Positions 24,641 to 37,194 of a DNA stretch of 64,000 nucleotides are shown piece by piece. Numbering within the stretch: the stretch's first letter is position 1; every line of letters begins with the position of its first letter. The notes under the pieces were generated by a model that was not told the origin of the DNA, did not search any database, and saw only the letters and a program-made list of their open reading frames with translations. The stretch lies in assembly GCA_025331565.1 (NCBI GenBank), contig JAFREQ010000035.1, positions 4,526,001 to 4,590,000 on the forward strand, in the 5' to 3' direction. The DNA comes from Holacanthus passer (taxonomy: Eukaryota; Chordata; Actinopteri; Pomacanthidae). Position numbers and translations under genes: made by a program.

Positions 24641-25550
24641 GTCAGGTTGGGAAACACTTGCAGCGGGAGGGAGTGGGAGAGGAAAGTTTGACCTTTTTCC
24701 TCTGTGGTGTGAATATATATATACACTCCATGTATATGTTCAGTGTGGTTACAGTCAGTGGTTTTGATTGAGCTCACGGTGTTATGACACAAAGCAGTGC
24801 TCGGTGTCTTCAGCTAACAGGAGACAGGACGTGATGTGACTCAGGGTTAGACACAAGAGAGCGCTGTTGCGCTGCTGTTGCAGAAATCACCACAGACTCT
24901 GTTAACAGGAGTGATATGAAATGTTATCACAGACAGAAATGCACAAGACAGACGTCCAAACATGATCCCCAAGAGATGTTTTTTGTCTGTTTTTATCTGT
25001 AATGTTGCGTGTGAACAGGTCGGACACAGGACTCCTGGACCTGAGGTGTAAATGTCTGTAAATGTACTGCAGAGATGGCACCTTATGATTGTGGCTGTCG
25101 TGTTCTGCTCGTCAGAGGCAAAGTGCTGTACCTGAAAATTATTTCAGAAAATGTCTTTTCTTATTAATGGATATATCCAATTGATGTCTTGAGTGTAAAC
25201 ACCTCATAACCCCTGTTTTCAGAGAATTATAAAACAATTTAAAACCAAAAGGGAAGATGACATTTCACTGCATTTGCTGCAGTCTGCCTTGGTTTTTAAT
25301 TACATCCCATCCCATTGTTTTTCTGCCCCTATTCAACGTAGCATTATTGAGTATTGAGTGAGCTGTTTGTGTAGCACATTTTTATTTGGGCCTATATTAT
25401 GTAGAAATGTATTTAAACACCTTTAATCATTTGTAGCACAAAGCTGCACCCTTTAATTTTGTCAAAAGACTTTCTGACACCAGGATGAATCTCAGAAATG
25501 TATGTCTCCTAGAGTCTTTTTTTAAATAAAAAAAAGAGTTTCTTTCTTCA
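24641..25550 (+). other. fbxw5: fbxw5 3' UTR with candidate polyadenylation signal
   Basis: Follows the stop codon. AATAAA at 25525-25530 is the first signal with a reasonable downstream context; later AATAAA words near 25876, 25918 and 26699 are alternatives. The exact end is unknown. Confidence 0.45.
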
Positions 25551-25781
25551 TCCTTACATGTGACAGAAAGTTTGTTTAGTCTCCAAGCAAAACTTCTCCA
25601 CTTAAATTCTAAGCCACCAACATACTAACAACCTCGAGCTCTTTGGAATGCAACTATAACTATATAAGGACACATTTGAGTGCACCGCTAACCAATTGAT
25701 TCAAAACAGAAGTATCACCTCACCATCCTCCAACAATCGACCCGAGACGTATTATTTCCTATCAAATAGTGCACATCCTGC

Positions 25782-25801
25782 ATGTTATGTTATGTTATGT
25801 T
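25782..25801. repeat. (ATGTT)4 microsatellite
   Basis: Four perfect pentanucleotide units, in the spacer after fbxw5. Confidence 0.85.
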
Positions 25802-27074
25802 GAAGAGATAATTATTATTTTAATATGGCCTAAATTATTACGTTCACCAAGATACAGACATAAAATATAATATTCAATAAATACATGAATTGAATTGGCA
25901 TTTTACAAAAAAACTACAATAAAGAAAAACATAAATTTCATGGACATTTCAACTCACAGAAACATCAACTAGTTCTTTAATTCAGACCTAATATATGTGT
26001 GTTGTGCATCTTAAATGTATCATAAGATTCCTTGGCTGAAATTCGATTAATTTGAAAGGACAATTTCAAATGCTCATAAAGACCAATATCACCTTATAAA
26101 ACATACAAAGGGCAGTGAAAGTGGAGCAAACCTCCTGTCGCCTCTATTCAGATTTCATTCTATTCTATTTGCCCCAACAGTCTTTACATGTTTGTCTGTA
26201 CACTTCCCATCATACCTGTAGTCCACTTAAAGGTCCTTCAGTTTTATCATTCTAGCGCCAGTCTCAAAAAAAAAAAAAAAAAAGCAAAACAAAAAGTAAT
26301 ACTCTACCTAAGAAATGGACCTTGACATTTGCATTTCAGTTGCAGTTTAACCAACGCAAGCTTCAGGTACTTTACCTGGTAGATATTTAAATTTCCTCGG
26401 AGATTCCCTGCTCGAGATGATTATAAAACCCTTTAATTTAAAATTTGGGTTGTCTCGTTGCCTGAACTGTGGTTGTGTGTGCATGTTATTTTTTCAGAGA
26501 GGCCTGTGTGAATTAGTCAGTTCATCAGCTGACTCTTGTCACCCATTGAACAGGATTTTCCATGTTTTGAAATGTGTGTAATAAGTCCTGAACTTTCTGC
26601 TTAGTCCCCTTTGACAATTTTCTGAACTGTTATTTTCACTGTAGCTCCGTCTTTTTCCTCGTTTCCTGTCCTCTAATGTTATTTTCATACTCCCCTGAAA
26701 TAAAAAGCATGCCCTGAAAGGCCAGAAGTCTGCAAAAGTGTCACATTAATATTCTTTTCTGCTAATAAACTTTTTCCAAAACCTTTGCTGAAGAACAGAC
26801 CAAGAACCAGAGAGCTGGACACTTGCAAGATCTTTCTCATTACTTTTTGTTTGTCACTGGTATGAAAGGGTCAAGACAGGTTATCATGCAAACTACAGGG
26901 CCATGCTGACAGCTTCTTGAGGCTGCACTTAGATACAGGTACTTTGAGCTAGATGCATGTTTAGCATGTTAGTTGGCCAGCATTTGGTACATAGCACGAA
27001 ATACAAAGTAGATCTGAGGATGATTGGAATGTCATTACTGTGGTTCTGCAGGTATTAAACCAAAGAAGGGTTAC

Positions 27075-27360
27075 AATTTATGATTATTTTCTTTATCAAT
27101 TAATATGCAGATTATTTTATTGATCAATCATTTTGTCAATAAAATCTCAAAAAAAATGTCCTAAGAGCAGCAAGACATCTTCAAATGCCATATTTTGTCC
27201 AACCAACAGACATAAATCCAAACATATTCGGATTACTGCTCTAAAACAGAACAGCAACGAGGTAATGTTTATCATTTTTTGTTTTAAAATGAGTCAAACA
27301 ATTAATTGATTATTGCCAATTACCTTTCTGTCTATTGATATGTTTTTGCAGTTCTAAAAC
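27075..27360. repeat. TTAATCG-family dispersed element
   Basis: Begins near tttctttatcaattaatatg and contains 'agagcagcaagacatcttca', 'aaatgccatattttgtccaa', then caattaattgattattgcca. The order of words matches the family described at 1455-1714. Confidence 0.6.
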
Positions 27361-27394
27361 ACATTTGGCAAAGTTGCTGATGATACGCCTGAGG

Positions 27395-27700
27395 ATGTGC
27401 TCGAGGAAAATGTAAGACATCATCATAGTGATTACAGTTCCTCCTCAGGGGAGAATGAATGTCTGTACCAAATTTAGTTTCAATCCATTTAATAGCGTTT
27501 CACTTAGTGTCAACCTCGTGGTGTCTCTAGAGGAAGAGGATCATCAAAGTCAGAGGGATTCATCCTCTGGGGACCATGAATGTTTGTACTAAATTCTATG
27601 AAAAACCAAACTATTCGTTGTTGAAATATTTTAGTCTGGACCCAAGTGGCAGACCAACAGACTGACTTTACCATCCATAGAGCCGTGCTGCTGCATAGTT
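27395..27700 (+). repeat. Dispersed repeat with two internal similar halves
   Basis: Contains gaatgaatgtctgtaccaaa and, about 110 bases on, gaccatgaatgtttgtacta, then 'tgaaatattttagtctggac' and tggcagaccaacagactgac, ending in catccatagagccgtgctgc. I recognise this as a widespread teleost repeat. The two 'catgaatgt..gtac' blocks suggest two overlapping or tandem copies. Confidence 0.55.
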
Positions 27701-28274
27701 AATAAGAATTTAAATCAAGGTCCGCTTATAAATTTCTCACACGCATTCGATTGTGCAACCAAGATATCAGGCCACACAAGAGAATGGGCTTTTGTAAATA
27801 AATAAATTCAGCCGTGTAACAGCGTGTGGACTGAAACTCACAGCTACTCTCCCTCAAGCAGGGTTTTTCCATCGGTCTGCTACCGAGCCACGCTGTGTTA
27901 TCTCCAACAGCCTACAGCAGTAGTCTGAGGCGGGCGATGGATGTAAAATGTGATGAGGCTTGTGGGTAATGTTGTGGTTAAAAGAATAATTTATAGAACT
28001 GTTGCTTCGCTGCAACGTTTCCATTTTGAGTCATCGTCTCGTTTTAGGTTTTAGTCATAAAGATGTCGGGTCTTGTCTTATTTTCTTGAAATATGTTCTG
28101 TGTGATGATAACCCGCATGCCACATCCTGCCCAATTAATTAGAAGTCGAAACTTCAAAATGGGTGTAATATGATGGTTAAAGTCAACAGTTTTAAAAGGT
28201 AACGCTAGTGTCGTGTGTTGCCTGTTTGGGAAAACACTTATCCTCAATCTGTCAGGCCACACCTGATCTGATTA

Positions 28275-28530
28275 GAGGCCCTCAGGTGCCTCTTCCACTC
28301 CAGGCACCCCTTGCACCTCCCTGCCACCAAATCCTCTACTCCAGGTCCCTGTACCTCCAGTACTCACAGCACCCCCTCAATTTCTGTGGCCCCCAGCACG
28401 TACCCCCCCCAACAAGTGCTTCCAGCATTATCCCCTCCTCATCCTCCTCCACAGGTGCCTCTTGCTCCTCCACCCAGTTATGCATAACCAAGCTTATCAA
28501 TATTACAGTAATTCCTTCCCCCCAGTAAGC
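28275..28530 (+). other. C-rich block, possible degraded coding relic
   Basis: A 250-base island, rich in C and CT, stands in AT-rich spacer. Conceptual translation in shifting + frames gives proline-rich text (QVPLPLQAPLAPP; PPPQVPLAPPPSYA; then NQAYQYYSNSFPP). Its two ends share the word caggtgcctctt. No single frame carries the whole pattern, and there are no clean splice sites. It may be a decayed exon or processed copy of a Pro-rich protein, or simply low-complexity DNA. Confidence 0.25.
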
Positions 28531-29389
28531 TCTGTTATAATTGATTATGCTCACATGGTTATGTCAAAATCAGAAAACTCTGGATCCTACGTTTCCCATA
28601 ATGTAACCAATAGCATTCATTTCTAGTAAGTGGCCACATATTTAAACTCCATGTCCCAAGTTTGTAAAATAGATTTTCTGTTCGTAAATGTCTCAAAGCC
28701 CAAAGCACAAGATCGGATAATTAGTCTTGTCTGGTTACTTCTCATGACCAGACTGACCTTTATGTGTAAAATCAGAGGAGTTCCCCGTTACATATTTTTT
28801 AAATGTTTTGGAACTACCTCTGCAACAGTATGACGGGAAAGAAAAGTACATCATTTCCAAATTTGTGTCAACAGCATAACACTTCTAACTGGGTAAACAG
28901 GCTGACAAACTGTTTCATGACACAGCGGTTTGGTTGGTGGTTGTTGTTGCAACTCACCGATGTTGCAGGTTTAGTTGAGCAGGCGGTTGATGAACTGGGC
29001 TGTTACTGGCTGATTCCTACGCCGTAGGGGAAAGCACCCAAAAGTGTCACATCATAAAACCACATAAAATCATCTACGGTGGCTCACAGAAGAAAGTTGT
29101 CATATTCACAGTACTAGTTAAGAACATAAGATAGATGGAAAAGATAATCCAGTTCTTAGGATACTTTTGTGATGCTGATCCTCACATAATAACATAATCA
29201 ATGTGTAGTGTAGATTTCACTTAATAGTTGTTTACACAAAAGCACATTTAACTTTAATCTTAAAATGTATTGTTTTGCATGACCAACAAGCCAAAACCCC
29301 CAAACTTTTCCAGTTTTCTATCACATTAGAGCAAAAGAAGCAGCAAATTGTCACAACCGAGAAGCCAGAAATAAGAAATGTTTGAAAAA

Positions 29390-29475
29390 GCGATGAAACA
29401 ATTAATCAAATATCAAAGGAGTCACAATTTAATTTTCTGTTGATCGATTAAACAATAAACCCTTTTCAGCTCTCT
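29390..29475. repeat. TTAATCG-family fragment
   Basis: gatgaaacaattaatcaaat, then 'tttctgttgatcgattaaac' and ccttttcagctctc, as at the ends of the fuller copies. Confidence 0.5.
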
Positions 29476-29757
29476 TCTCATGACAACATGCAACAATTAC
29501 ATTAATTAAAAACCCGATGTAGTTATATATGTATTCCTTCATAATGGACACATTGTAATTGTAATGATAAAATCTCAGACAAAAGCAAAAACAGTGAGAA
29601 TAAAATTCATGAAATATGCTGCAATTCTTTAATATAATGAAAATGCACAAAAGTCAATCCAGATGTCATCATAACACTAAAAGTAATAACTACTTGGACA
29701 GGCTTAAATGACTGAACATTTTAATGTTGTAGCTCATGAAAGTGGAGAAAACCTGTT

Positions 29758-29840
29758 ACATGACCAAAGTCAAATACATTTTATTTACATAGCCCAGTAT
29801 TCTCATTTCACAAAGTTGTCTCAAGATGCCTTAAAATATA
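29758..29840 (+). repeat. Teleost dispersed repeat fragment (attttatttacatagccca type)
   Basis: The words attttatttacatagcccag, tatt, tcatttcacaaagttgtctc and aagatgcctt are the diverged start of a fish repeat usually read as 'ttttatttatatagc...'. No longer homology is visible. Confidence 0.45.
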
Positions 29841-30275
29841 TTCAACGATTTCAAACTATTGGTTTGATTTTAATTCTGAATTTCACGTAAAATGAATGTT
29901 TAAAAAGAAAAAAAGAATTAGGATGATTATGATAGAAGGATGTTATACACATATAATCAAAGTATACCAAAGTACTTTTAGTAAAAAGGAAACTATAACT
30001 ATGTAGATAATGTATAATTAATATAATATAGCGAAGTGCATATAATATAGATTATCAGGTACCAAGATTTCTAGTTACTAGTAGGACTGAGTTGAGTAGA
30101 AAGTATAGGTGTGTTTTTTCAGCAGTTTCATTCTCCAACTTGCTCAGAAAGTCTGGACTGAAAGGGTCACAGCTGCTTAAATCCATACTCAGTGAGCAAA
30201 AAATGACTCAAATACGCAAACGTATGCTATGTGCTACACTAAACTAGAGGTGATAATTGATTGATAAGTTAACCA

Positions 30276-30302
30276 ATACAGTATATAGCTAATATACTGT
30301 AT
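30276..30302. other. Small perfect inverted repeat
   Basis: atacagtatat and its reverse complement surround a 5-base loop in AT-rich spacer. Confidence 0.5.
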
Positions 30303-30539
30303 GTGTATATAGACACACACAAATATTTGTTATAAGATTTAGTTTAGTTATAAGCTATAACATTTCATTTGAATGCCAAGAGGGTCACATTAGGATGACA
30401 GATGATTTAAGAATTTTTTTTATCAAGAGAGAGATTTAACTCAGCAGCTCTTAATGTTACCTAAACCCAGAGCTGGTTCTCCTTCACACCTGCTGACATG
30501 ACAGTGCCTCCATCCACTGGCTCTTATAAGGCAGATTAA

Positions 30540-30545
30540 TTTATT
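30540..30545 (-). terminator. traf2: Candidate polyadenylation signal of traf2
   Basis: TTTATT on the plus strand, which is AATAAA on the minus strand, about 240 bases beyond the traf2 stop codon. Alternative signals are possible. Confidence 0.4.
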
Positions 30546-30782
30546 CAGAGATGGATGGATGCCCATATCCATTATAGATCCACCACCATGATTGGTATTT
30601 TACACACCCTCTGTATCAGTCGTAATGTGACACTCCCAAGAAAATCTTGAGGACATTCTTAGTGTATATTTTAGATATTTTCATACATATTCCTATATAG
30701 ATATATTATTACTATTATCATTATTATTAAGTTTTCTTTTAACATTTTTCGGTGCTTTGGTGCAGCTTCCACAGTCCACACC

Positions 30783-33700
30783 CTATAAGCCTGTGAGGTC
30801 TACAATGGCTTTGATGAAGATCGTATCATCTCTCAGATACGGACTCTTGCCAGCCAGTTTAGCCAGTGGGCAGAAGAGTGGGCAGCCACTGGCGATGTTC
30901 ATCTCACTGATCGGCTGCTGAAAGGAGGTGGAGGTGACATCAGGGCGGAAAGCATCAATAATGTGCTCCCTGTTGTTTTGATCCAAGAGCATTAGAGTCA
31001 CCTTGGGAAAGAGAAGTACAGGGGAACACCAGTTTGTTTTTTGTGCTATTTATTGTGGCAATTGTGGATTAAAACATGGGTGGAAAGATTGTTCCTACCT
31101 TCTGACTGAATGGCCATTTGAGCAGCGCATCGCACTTTCCCCTCATGACCACAAAGAACAGTGAAAGGTGTGTTCCTCGCCCTGTCCCATCGCCGTTCAA
31201 ATACAGCCTTAGACACATTTTGTATCCGTATTTGCTGGAGTAAAATGCTGCATAGGAAAAACAAGAAGAACCCAGAATGTAAACACAGCCTGAAAACAGC
31301 GCCATGTGAGAAAAGGACGTCCACTCCCTAAAGGACGAGGGTGTAGTGTAGTGAACTGGAATTTCCCTCGATCACACGCCAAGAGTTAAGATAATACAAA
31401 CCACATGATCCTAGCTCACTCAAATTCAAAAACTAACTTTCAGATATATAGGACCTTTGAAATGGATGATAGTGATGGTTGTGTCTTTCATCTCACCTGG
31501 AGAAAACATTGCAGGTGCTCGACCGGCCACAGCATCCTGTCTGCGGCGCGAGAAGTCTGAGATTTTCCAGACAAATATCCCATCGTAGGTGCAGAATTGG
31601 AGTTCCCGCACCTGCTGTTCAGTTTTCGAAAGCTGCAAGTCTCTCGCTGCGACTGTCCGCTCTAGCTGGCGCACTTTATTGGAGAGGTTTTCGATTTTTT
31701 CCTGGTCTAAACGATGTTGATGTGAGAAAGCTTCCAATGTAACTGAACTGCGCTCCACCTCTCGGTTCAGGACGCACACAATGTTTTCTAAAGCGTTGAC
31801 CTGTCCAAAAACAGCGACAAACACACTTAGATCCTCATTCAAAACCTATAAACATCAGTGGTTAACAAAGCTTTAAATCTATTTTGAAACTCACCTTTTT
31901 TTCCAAGTCCACTGACTGCACAGAGGCTGCGGCTCCGGTGCTCATATTTACTCCCTCATCTGGAGCCCTGTACAGGCCCAGACCAGAGTCCTCCTGCCAC
32001 TCTCCGGGACCAGGAGCATCAGCGCGTGGCCGAGCCATGGACAGCACAATGGGCAGCAGCAGACGCAGGTGCTCCATGGTGCTGCTGTGCTCATGGTCGC
32101 TCAGCTTCCCGTTGTCTATCTGAGAAACACAACAGAGCTTATTTTTACAACTCTGATTCCAAAAAAGTTGGGACGCTGTGTAAAACATAAATAAAAACAG
32201 AACATATATTTGTCATTTCTTATATGATGGAAACTATCACTAGCTTTAGAGGAGATGGTAGAAAGGTTTTGTTACCTTGGTTTGTTTGCTGGCTGTTCGC
32301 CCCTGACTCTTGTTTTAATGCTAGGCTAAGCTAAGCTAACCATCTCCAGCTTCATATTTAGTGTATAGATATTTGAGTGGTATCAATCTTCTCATCTAAC
32401 TTTTGGCAAGAAAGTAAATATGTGTATCTAAAATGTCAAACGTCCGTTGAAATTCCTTAAAAACAAGACATCCTCCAAAATAATATTTGCATCAATATTT
32501 TTGTTGACCCGCCTCAATGCAAAATAACACAATGAAAGGATTGTATTTGATTAAATTACCATACATACCACATATTTACAGCCCACTTCACTGAATGGAC
32601 AGGCACTCTTTGACTTGCAGGACCTGCTGTGGTCACTGAACTGAAAGTAGAATGGACAAAGAAAAGGTAAGGGTTAGTGGAGCAGCTCCAAAAGAGCATC
32701 AACGCCAACAGAGAAGTGAAAGTGAAGCACAGGATTCAGTCAGACAGAAACTAAGTGGTCACAAAGTGAATTGTAAGGTGATATTTCCTGCAACCTCTAT
32801 GAGAAAGAGGCCTTTCGCTGTTTCGATAATCGATTTGTGGAACTGCATCTAGTTTAATGGTGCATTTACTTATTTGTATTTATTGTTCATTTAACTTGTA
32901 TGTTCTTTGTATAATATGTATTTTTATTGTATTGTGCATGTATTTTGGACCATTCAGGGACAGGTGTTGCTCTCTTAGCCTATTCGGTGAATATTATAGG
33001 TTTATATACAGTAAAAGAGAGCACCTTTATAGCTTTATTAAAAGTAGAGTAAAACATCTAAGGGCCTTTGTTCAGAGGGGATACTGTCAAGCATTACTAT
33101 GGAGCAGTCATTTAAAACCACTTAGCTTAGATATTAATATGGAAAATTAAAGGGTAATATGAGGAAGAGCTCCAACCTTTTCTCTTGGGATCTTCTTCTT
33201 GCCGCAGTCCTTGCATTGCAATGGAAACTTGAGACAGATCTCATCATGGGCCTAAAATACACCACGAAGGAGTATGAGAACATTATTTTGGGTCCATTTA
33301 TACAGAAAACAACAAGCAGTTTACATTAGATGATTCCTATATCCCACCTTGATGTCTTTGAAGTTGAAGGTCATTTTGCAGTATTTACAGTTGAGCGTTC
33401 TTGCTTCACATTCCCTCTCATTATGTCTGTCCTTCTCTGTAAGAAGGATTAAGGTCTGGCAGGCCTCGCACTGTATCCGCTCGAATTCACAGCGACCTTC
33501 GTGCTGAGCCTAAAAATAGAGGACAGATTTATTATTCTAAGCACATTCATACAGTTAGAGCAGGTTTGTCTTGTATTCATTGTTTTTTTTTCAAAGATAA
33601 TATCAAAGAAAGACAGCTGTATTGTATTTGTGTTAACAGAGTGGAAGTAACATGGTAGATGATCAAAGTGGGTCATATAAAAGCTTCTGACCTCTAGGCA

Positions 33701-36700
33701 GTTTTTATATAAAGATGACACACCCTTGTTTACTGCAAAACAAATGTCTGCAAAAGTTGCTAAACCAGCAGACAGCAGGCAGATCTGTGCTTGTATGAAG
33801 GTGTGGTACCAGGAGGTAATGACAGTTGAAATGTGGAAAAACAGGCTGTTTTTTGCTACACAGCCATTTATCAGGCTTATGTCCAGTACATACAAAAAGC
33901 AGGTGACAACAAAGATAACAACACTGTACACTTACTTAAGTACGAAAGTGACATTAAGCAATTCGGATTATTGATGTGATTATGATGCTTCTTTTCCCGT
34001 AACCTGATTACAGGAAAGATGAGACTTACGATTTAAATATTTGCACGACATGATCGTTAAAACGTGTGACTTTAACACAAACGAAAAAGAATACCAACAA
34101 AAATAGGAAGTCATTGAAAAATGAGGAAATAAAAGTCCAAAAAAACAGAAATAAAAAAGTGGAAGCACAACAATACATTACAGGAAAAAAGGTCATTTTT
34201 GATTTAAAGCTGTAAAAATGATCTTAAGAAAAAACTCGCTGAGTTTCAACTTTTTGAAAAATACCGGGAAATGAAACGGGCGTGGCTCGATCGCGAGGCG
34301 GAGTTTACTGACCTGGAAGTTGTTCACTTCCCCGATGACTATCAACAGCACGCATGGAGCCACAGAGCAAGAACAGCAGGTATGTTAGCCTGATTTTCGC
34401 TTTGACTGGTCGCTTTTCAGACACGCTACACCAGCAAATCTTACACCACATAACCAAACTAAAATATGAATCATCTTAACCAGCCAAATCCCTGACATTA
34501 CCATGCCACTAAGACACCATGTTCAGTCTGTTTTTCCAGCTTCGTAAGACCTAGTTTTGGGTGTGTATGGCTAGCTAACGGCAACGCGGATCTTTCGACA
34601 CAATGACTAAGACGGCAACCCACAACTGTTCACACAAACGTGGGTGTATCACACAACATAACGATCATTTCTTGAGCGCTGCAATAAAACTATAGTAGAC
34701 TATGATCACATGGTTGTAGAAAGCAAGCACATGTTACTCAAGTAGAGGAAGCTTCATCAGCAAACTAACCAGTCAGAGCCACAAAGCATGCAAAATAATG
34801 TCCAGCAGCAGCAGCCTCCAGTTCTTTTGAATATTTCCTGTCATCACATCATTTTAACATTTCCTGTTGATCTATCTGATCTATCTGTTAGATATAAAAT
34901 AGTATAAAACCACAAACAGACAAAAAGCACCACCAGCATCCTTTGCACAGAATTAGCATCAGGAAGCCTCTTTAATAAACAAAACTAACTCTCCCCTCAC
35001 AGCAATATTTACAGTAGGAACAAAACTACCAGACAGATGACGCTCATTCAAACACAAACAGCTTTCATGTTTCTGGTGGGGGTTTTTACATGATTACAAA
35101 GAAAGAATCCAGTCTGTCTGAGGGATGTGGTTTACTGTCTACTTATGTTTCCCTTTTATTTTTTCATGGCCTGTTTAACTTCAGCTGTTCCCTTGTGAAC
35201 TGGTGAAACCTAAACCTAAAAAAAGCAGTTTCATTATCATGTAAAAAGTCAACTAACCTTTCACTAGCAGTCAAGCTAATCTTGATTTAAATGGCCTTTT
35301 ATGTCCTCTGGTACTTTCCCGCTGATTTGTTGTTGATAGCTGTGCTGGTAACGCAGGGACTTTCCAGGCCACGTGTTTAGTTTCACTTCCTGTTTCTCTG
35401 CTGCTGTGGCTGCAGTGCATACAATACGTGCACATTGTTCAGCTGCAATGTGAGCTGAGGGCTCGGTGGGGGGGGGGGCACACGCGGCAATGCAGAATAT
35501 ATGAGTCTGCTCTGTGTGTGATGCTACTACTACTGGTGGTTTAGAAAGAAACATACATGCTGTTGTACATTCAAGTAGAAAGCAGTAAGGACACCCACAA
35601 GTTGAACTTTACCTCATATTCTTTTATCGAGCCTGACCAATTGCAGCCCTGGTTCAAACATCTGGCAGGCAGACTAGCTATTTCTCGACCTGCGGCATTG
35701 TCTGGAAATACCTGGTGGGAAGAAAAGAGCAGAGTTTAGTGAACTCATAAAGCCACCATTTATGACATGTTGCATTGTGTAAGTCAGCAGTGAAGGAAAC
35801 TCCCGTCTGACTGCCACATAGTCATATATTTTCCGTTAAAAAGGAGTGAATGAGGAAGAGGATACAGATTACAAGGAAGATGGCTCATAAAATAACAATG
35901 TTGGCAAAAAACAACATACTTCATAACTTACCTCATTACTATTTAGAATGGAAATAGGTTCCTCATATATTTCCTCTTGGCGGCAGGCTTCACATGGTTT
36001 TGGCCCAGAACTGACAAATAAAACAGGTTTTTACTTCATAGTCCAAAAAAACAGCTGGTTGGCGCTAACCGTCAGCAGCAATTTCCTGCTGACAAGTACG
36101 GACCATAGCTCAAGTAGATGAATCATTAATCAATACAACAGCAGTGAAAGAAGCTTGTAGCGCTGTACAAATGCTGCAATTTGCAACCCAGGTGGGGAAA
36201 ATTCATGACAAAGAAATGTATTAGCTTCTGCAAGGTTGAGGACAAATAAATAAATAACACACACACAAACAAAAAGAACACGTGAAACTATCAGTATAAC
36301 TCGATCAATTCTTACTTTTGGCAGTTGTGGTTTGAAATGACCTTTCAAAAAATCAATTTGATGTGTGGTTTTATACCACAAGGTTAAAGTTAACAACATG
36401 TGAAACAGCAGCCCACATGTATGGAAATTCACATTTCACCGGTGGTTTTCACACCATGTCCCTGTGACATGTGATAATACAAACTTCACAAGTGCTTTTT
36501 GCTGTTGTGTGAATGGTGGAAGATTAGCAAAATGACACTCCAGTACATACATATAATATAGGTTTAGTTTGATATATTTTGTTGTATAGTTGTTAAAATG
36601 ATTTAATTTCCTGTATTGTCTCCTTATGTTTGACGATACTGGCAAAGCATCGTCAAACATAAGGCGATACATCGATTTATTTGTAATGCATTCACAATGC

Positions 36701-37167
36701 ATTCATGAACAAACAGTGAGTCCGTGAAAAAGAGGAAAAGAAACCAATGGACACCTTCAGAATGAGTCAGCATGGTCCTTGTGATTCACAGTGTGACCTC
36801 AGTATTAGAGTCCAGCCATGTCAGGGATGAGTTTGCATAAAGTAATTGATCTTGGGTGCAAAAAATCCCCAGAGGCGAGCAGAGATAAGAACACAGGATG
36901 TGCTGAAGCATGTCCGATAAGAGGGTAAGCATTTGGGGGGAGGGGTTTGCATTTCACACGGTTGTAGGTGGTCTGAGGACCTCCGGTCTACCTGGTCAGC
37001 TGCTTGAAGCAGTGTACACAGAAGCGGTGTCCACACTGAGCCTGGACAGGCTTCCTCAGGACCTGGAGACACTGCTGACATTTGTATTTATTCTCCATGG
37101 GCACTGACAGCACACTGAGGGGGATCCCTGGTAAAGAGTTGGAACAGTCCAACGAAATTCGGGCCAT
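30783..37167 (-). CDS. traf2: TNF receptor-associated factor 2
   Basis: Cytoplasmic E3 ligase/adaptor that links TNF receptors to NF-kappaB and JNK signalling. Ten coding exons in transcript order: 37167-36992, 36010-35932, 35711-35613, 33509-33348, 33251-33177, 32640-32569, 32119-31895, 31800-31497, 31247-31099 and 31001-30783. They give 519 residues; human is about 501. The RING finger uses C30, C33, C45, H47, C50, C53, C65 and C68. TRAF-type zinc fingers follow (for example LPARCLNQGCNWSG, CEFERIQCEACQ, LNCKYCKMTFN, LQCKDCGKKK). A coiled coil spans about 297-366, and the MATH/TRAF-C domain starts at TYDGIFVWKISDF (367) and ends IFIKAIVDLTGL. TRAF1 is excluded by the RING, and TRAF3/5 by the close match to TRAF2 text such as VCVLNREVER. 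Upstream of the ATG an acceptor at 37195 shows that the 5' UTR is spliced. Confidence 0.95.
32148..32215. repeat. Fragment of a short non-autonomous element (ttccaaaaaagttgggac type)
   Basis: ctctgattccaaaaaagttg, ggacgctgtgtaaaacataa and ataaaaacagaacatatatt are the recognisable terminus of a very common fish element. It ends about 29 bases upstream (in transcript sense) of the acceptor for the exon at 32119. Confidence 0.55.
32266..32460 (+). repeat. Teleost dispersed repeat (gctaagctaagctaac type)
   Basis: Contains ggttttgttacctt, taggctaagctaagctaacc, 'gagtggtatcaatcttctca' and tctaacttttggcaagaaag, a known word order of a teleost repeat. It lies in the traf2 intron between exons at 32569 and 32119. 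Confidence 0.6.
34262..34379 (+). promoter_or_regulatory. CpG-rich promoter-like segment inside traf2 intron 3
   Basis: Six CpGs occur within 35 bases (gaaacgggcgtggctcgatc and gcgaggcgg), with a GC-box-like gggcgtgg. It is followed by an ATG at 34354 and a consensus plus-strand donor, CAG then GTATGT at 34380. The minus strand also has a donor, CCAG then GTCAGT, with the exon edge at 34313. A gctagctaacggcaacgcgg cluster 190 bases further on the plus strand matches the pattern downstream of the other CpG promoters here. It may start a plus-strand transcript antisense to traf2, or an alternative traf2 first exon. No downstream partner exon was identified. It lies between traf2 coding exons at 35613 and 33509. 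Confidence 0.4.
36613..36670. other. Strong hairpin in a traf2 intron
   Basis: ccttatgtttgacgat (36622-36637) is the exact reverse complement of 36649-36664, with an 11-base loop. After a 3-base bulge, gtattg (36613-36618) pairs with cgatac (36665-36670) through one G-U pair. It lies between the RING exon (36992) and the next exon (36010). It could be a small-RNA precursor or foldback DNA. Confidence 0.75.
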
Positions 37168-37194
37168 TCTTCTCCATCAACCTGGTGCTATATC

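Larger units (their letters stand above)
25551..30519. other. fbxw5-traf2 convergent intergenic region
   Basis: Both flanking genes end here. No intact gene is supported. The region holds an ATGTT pentanucleotide run (25782-25801), an A18 run at about 26264, several dispersed repeats (27075-27360, 27395-27700, 29390-29475, 29758-29840), an odd C-rich block at 28275-28530 and a small inverted repeat at 30276-30302. Confidence 0.55.

Noticed and set aside
30783..37167. traf1, traf3 or traf5 identity for the minus-strand gene
   Set aside because: TRAF1 lacks a RING, which is present here, and the coiled-coil and MATH text follows TRAF2. The neighbour fbxw5 also supports TRAF2.
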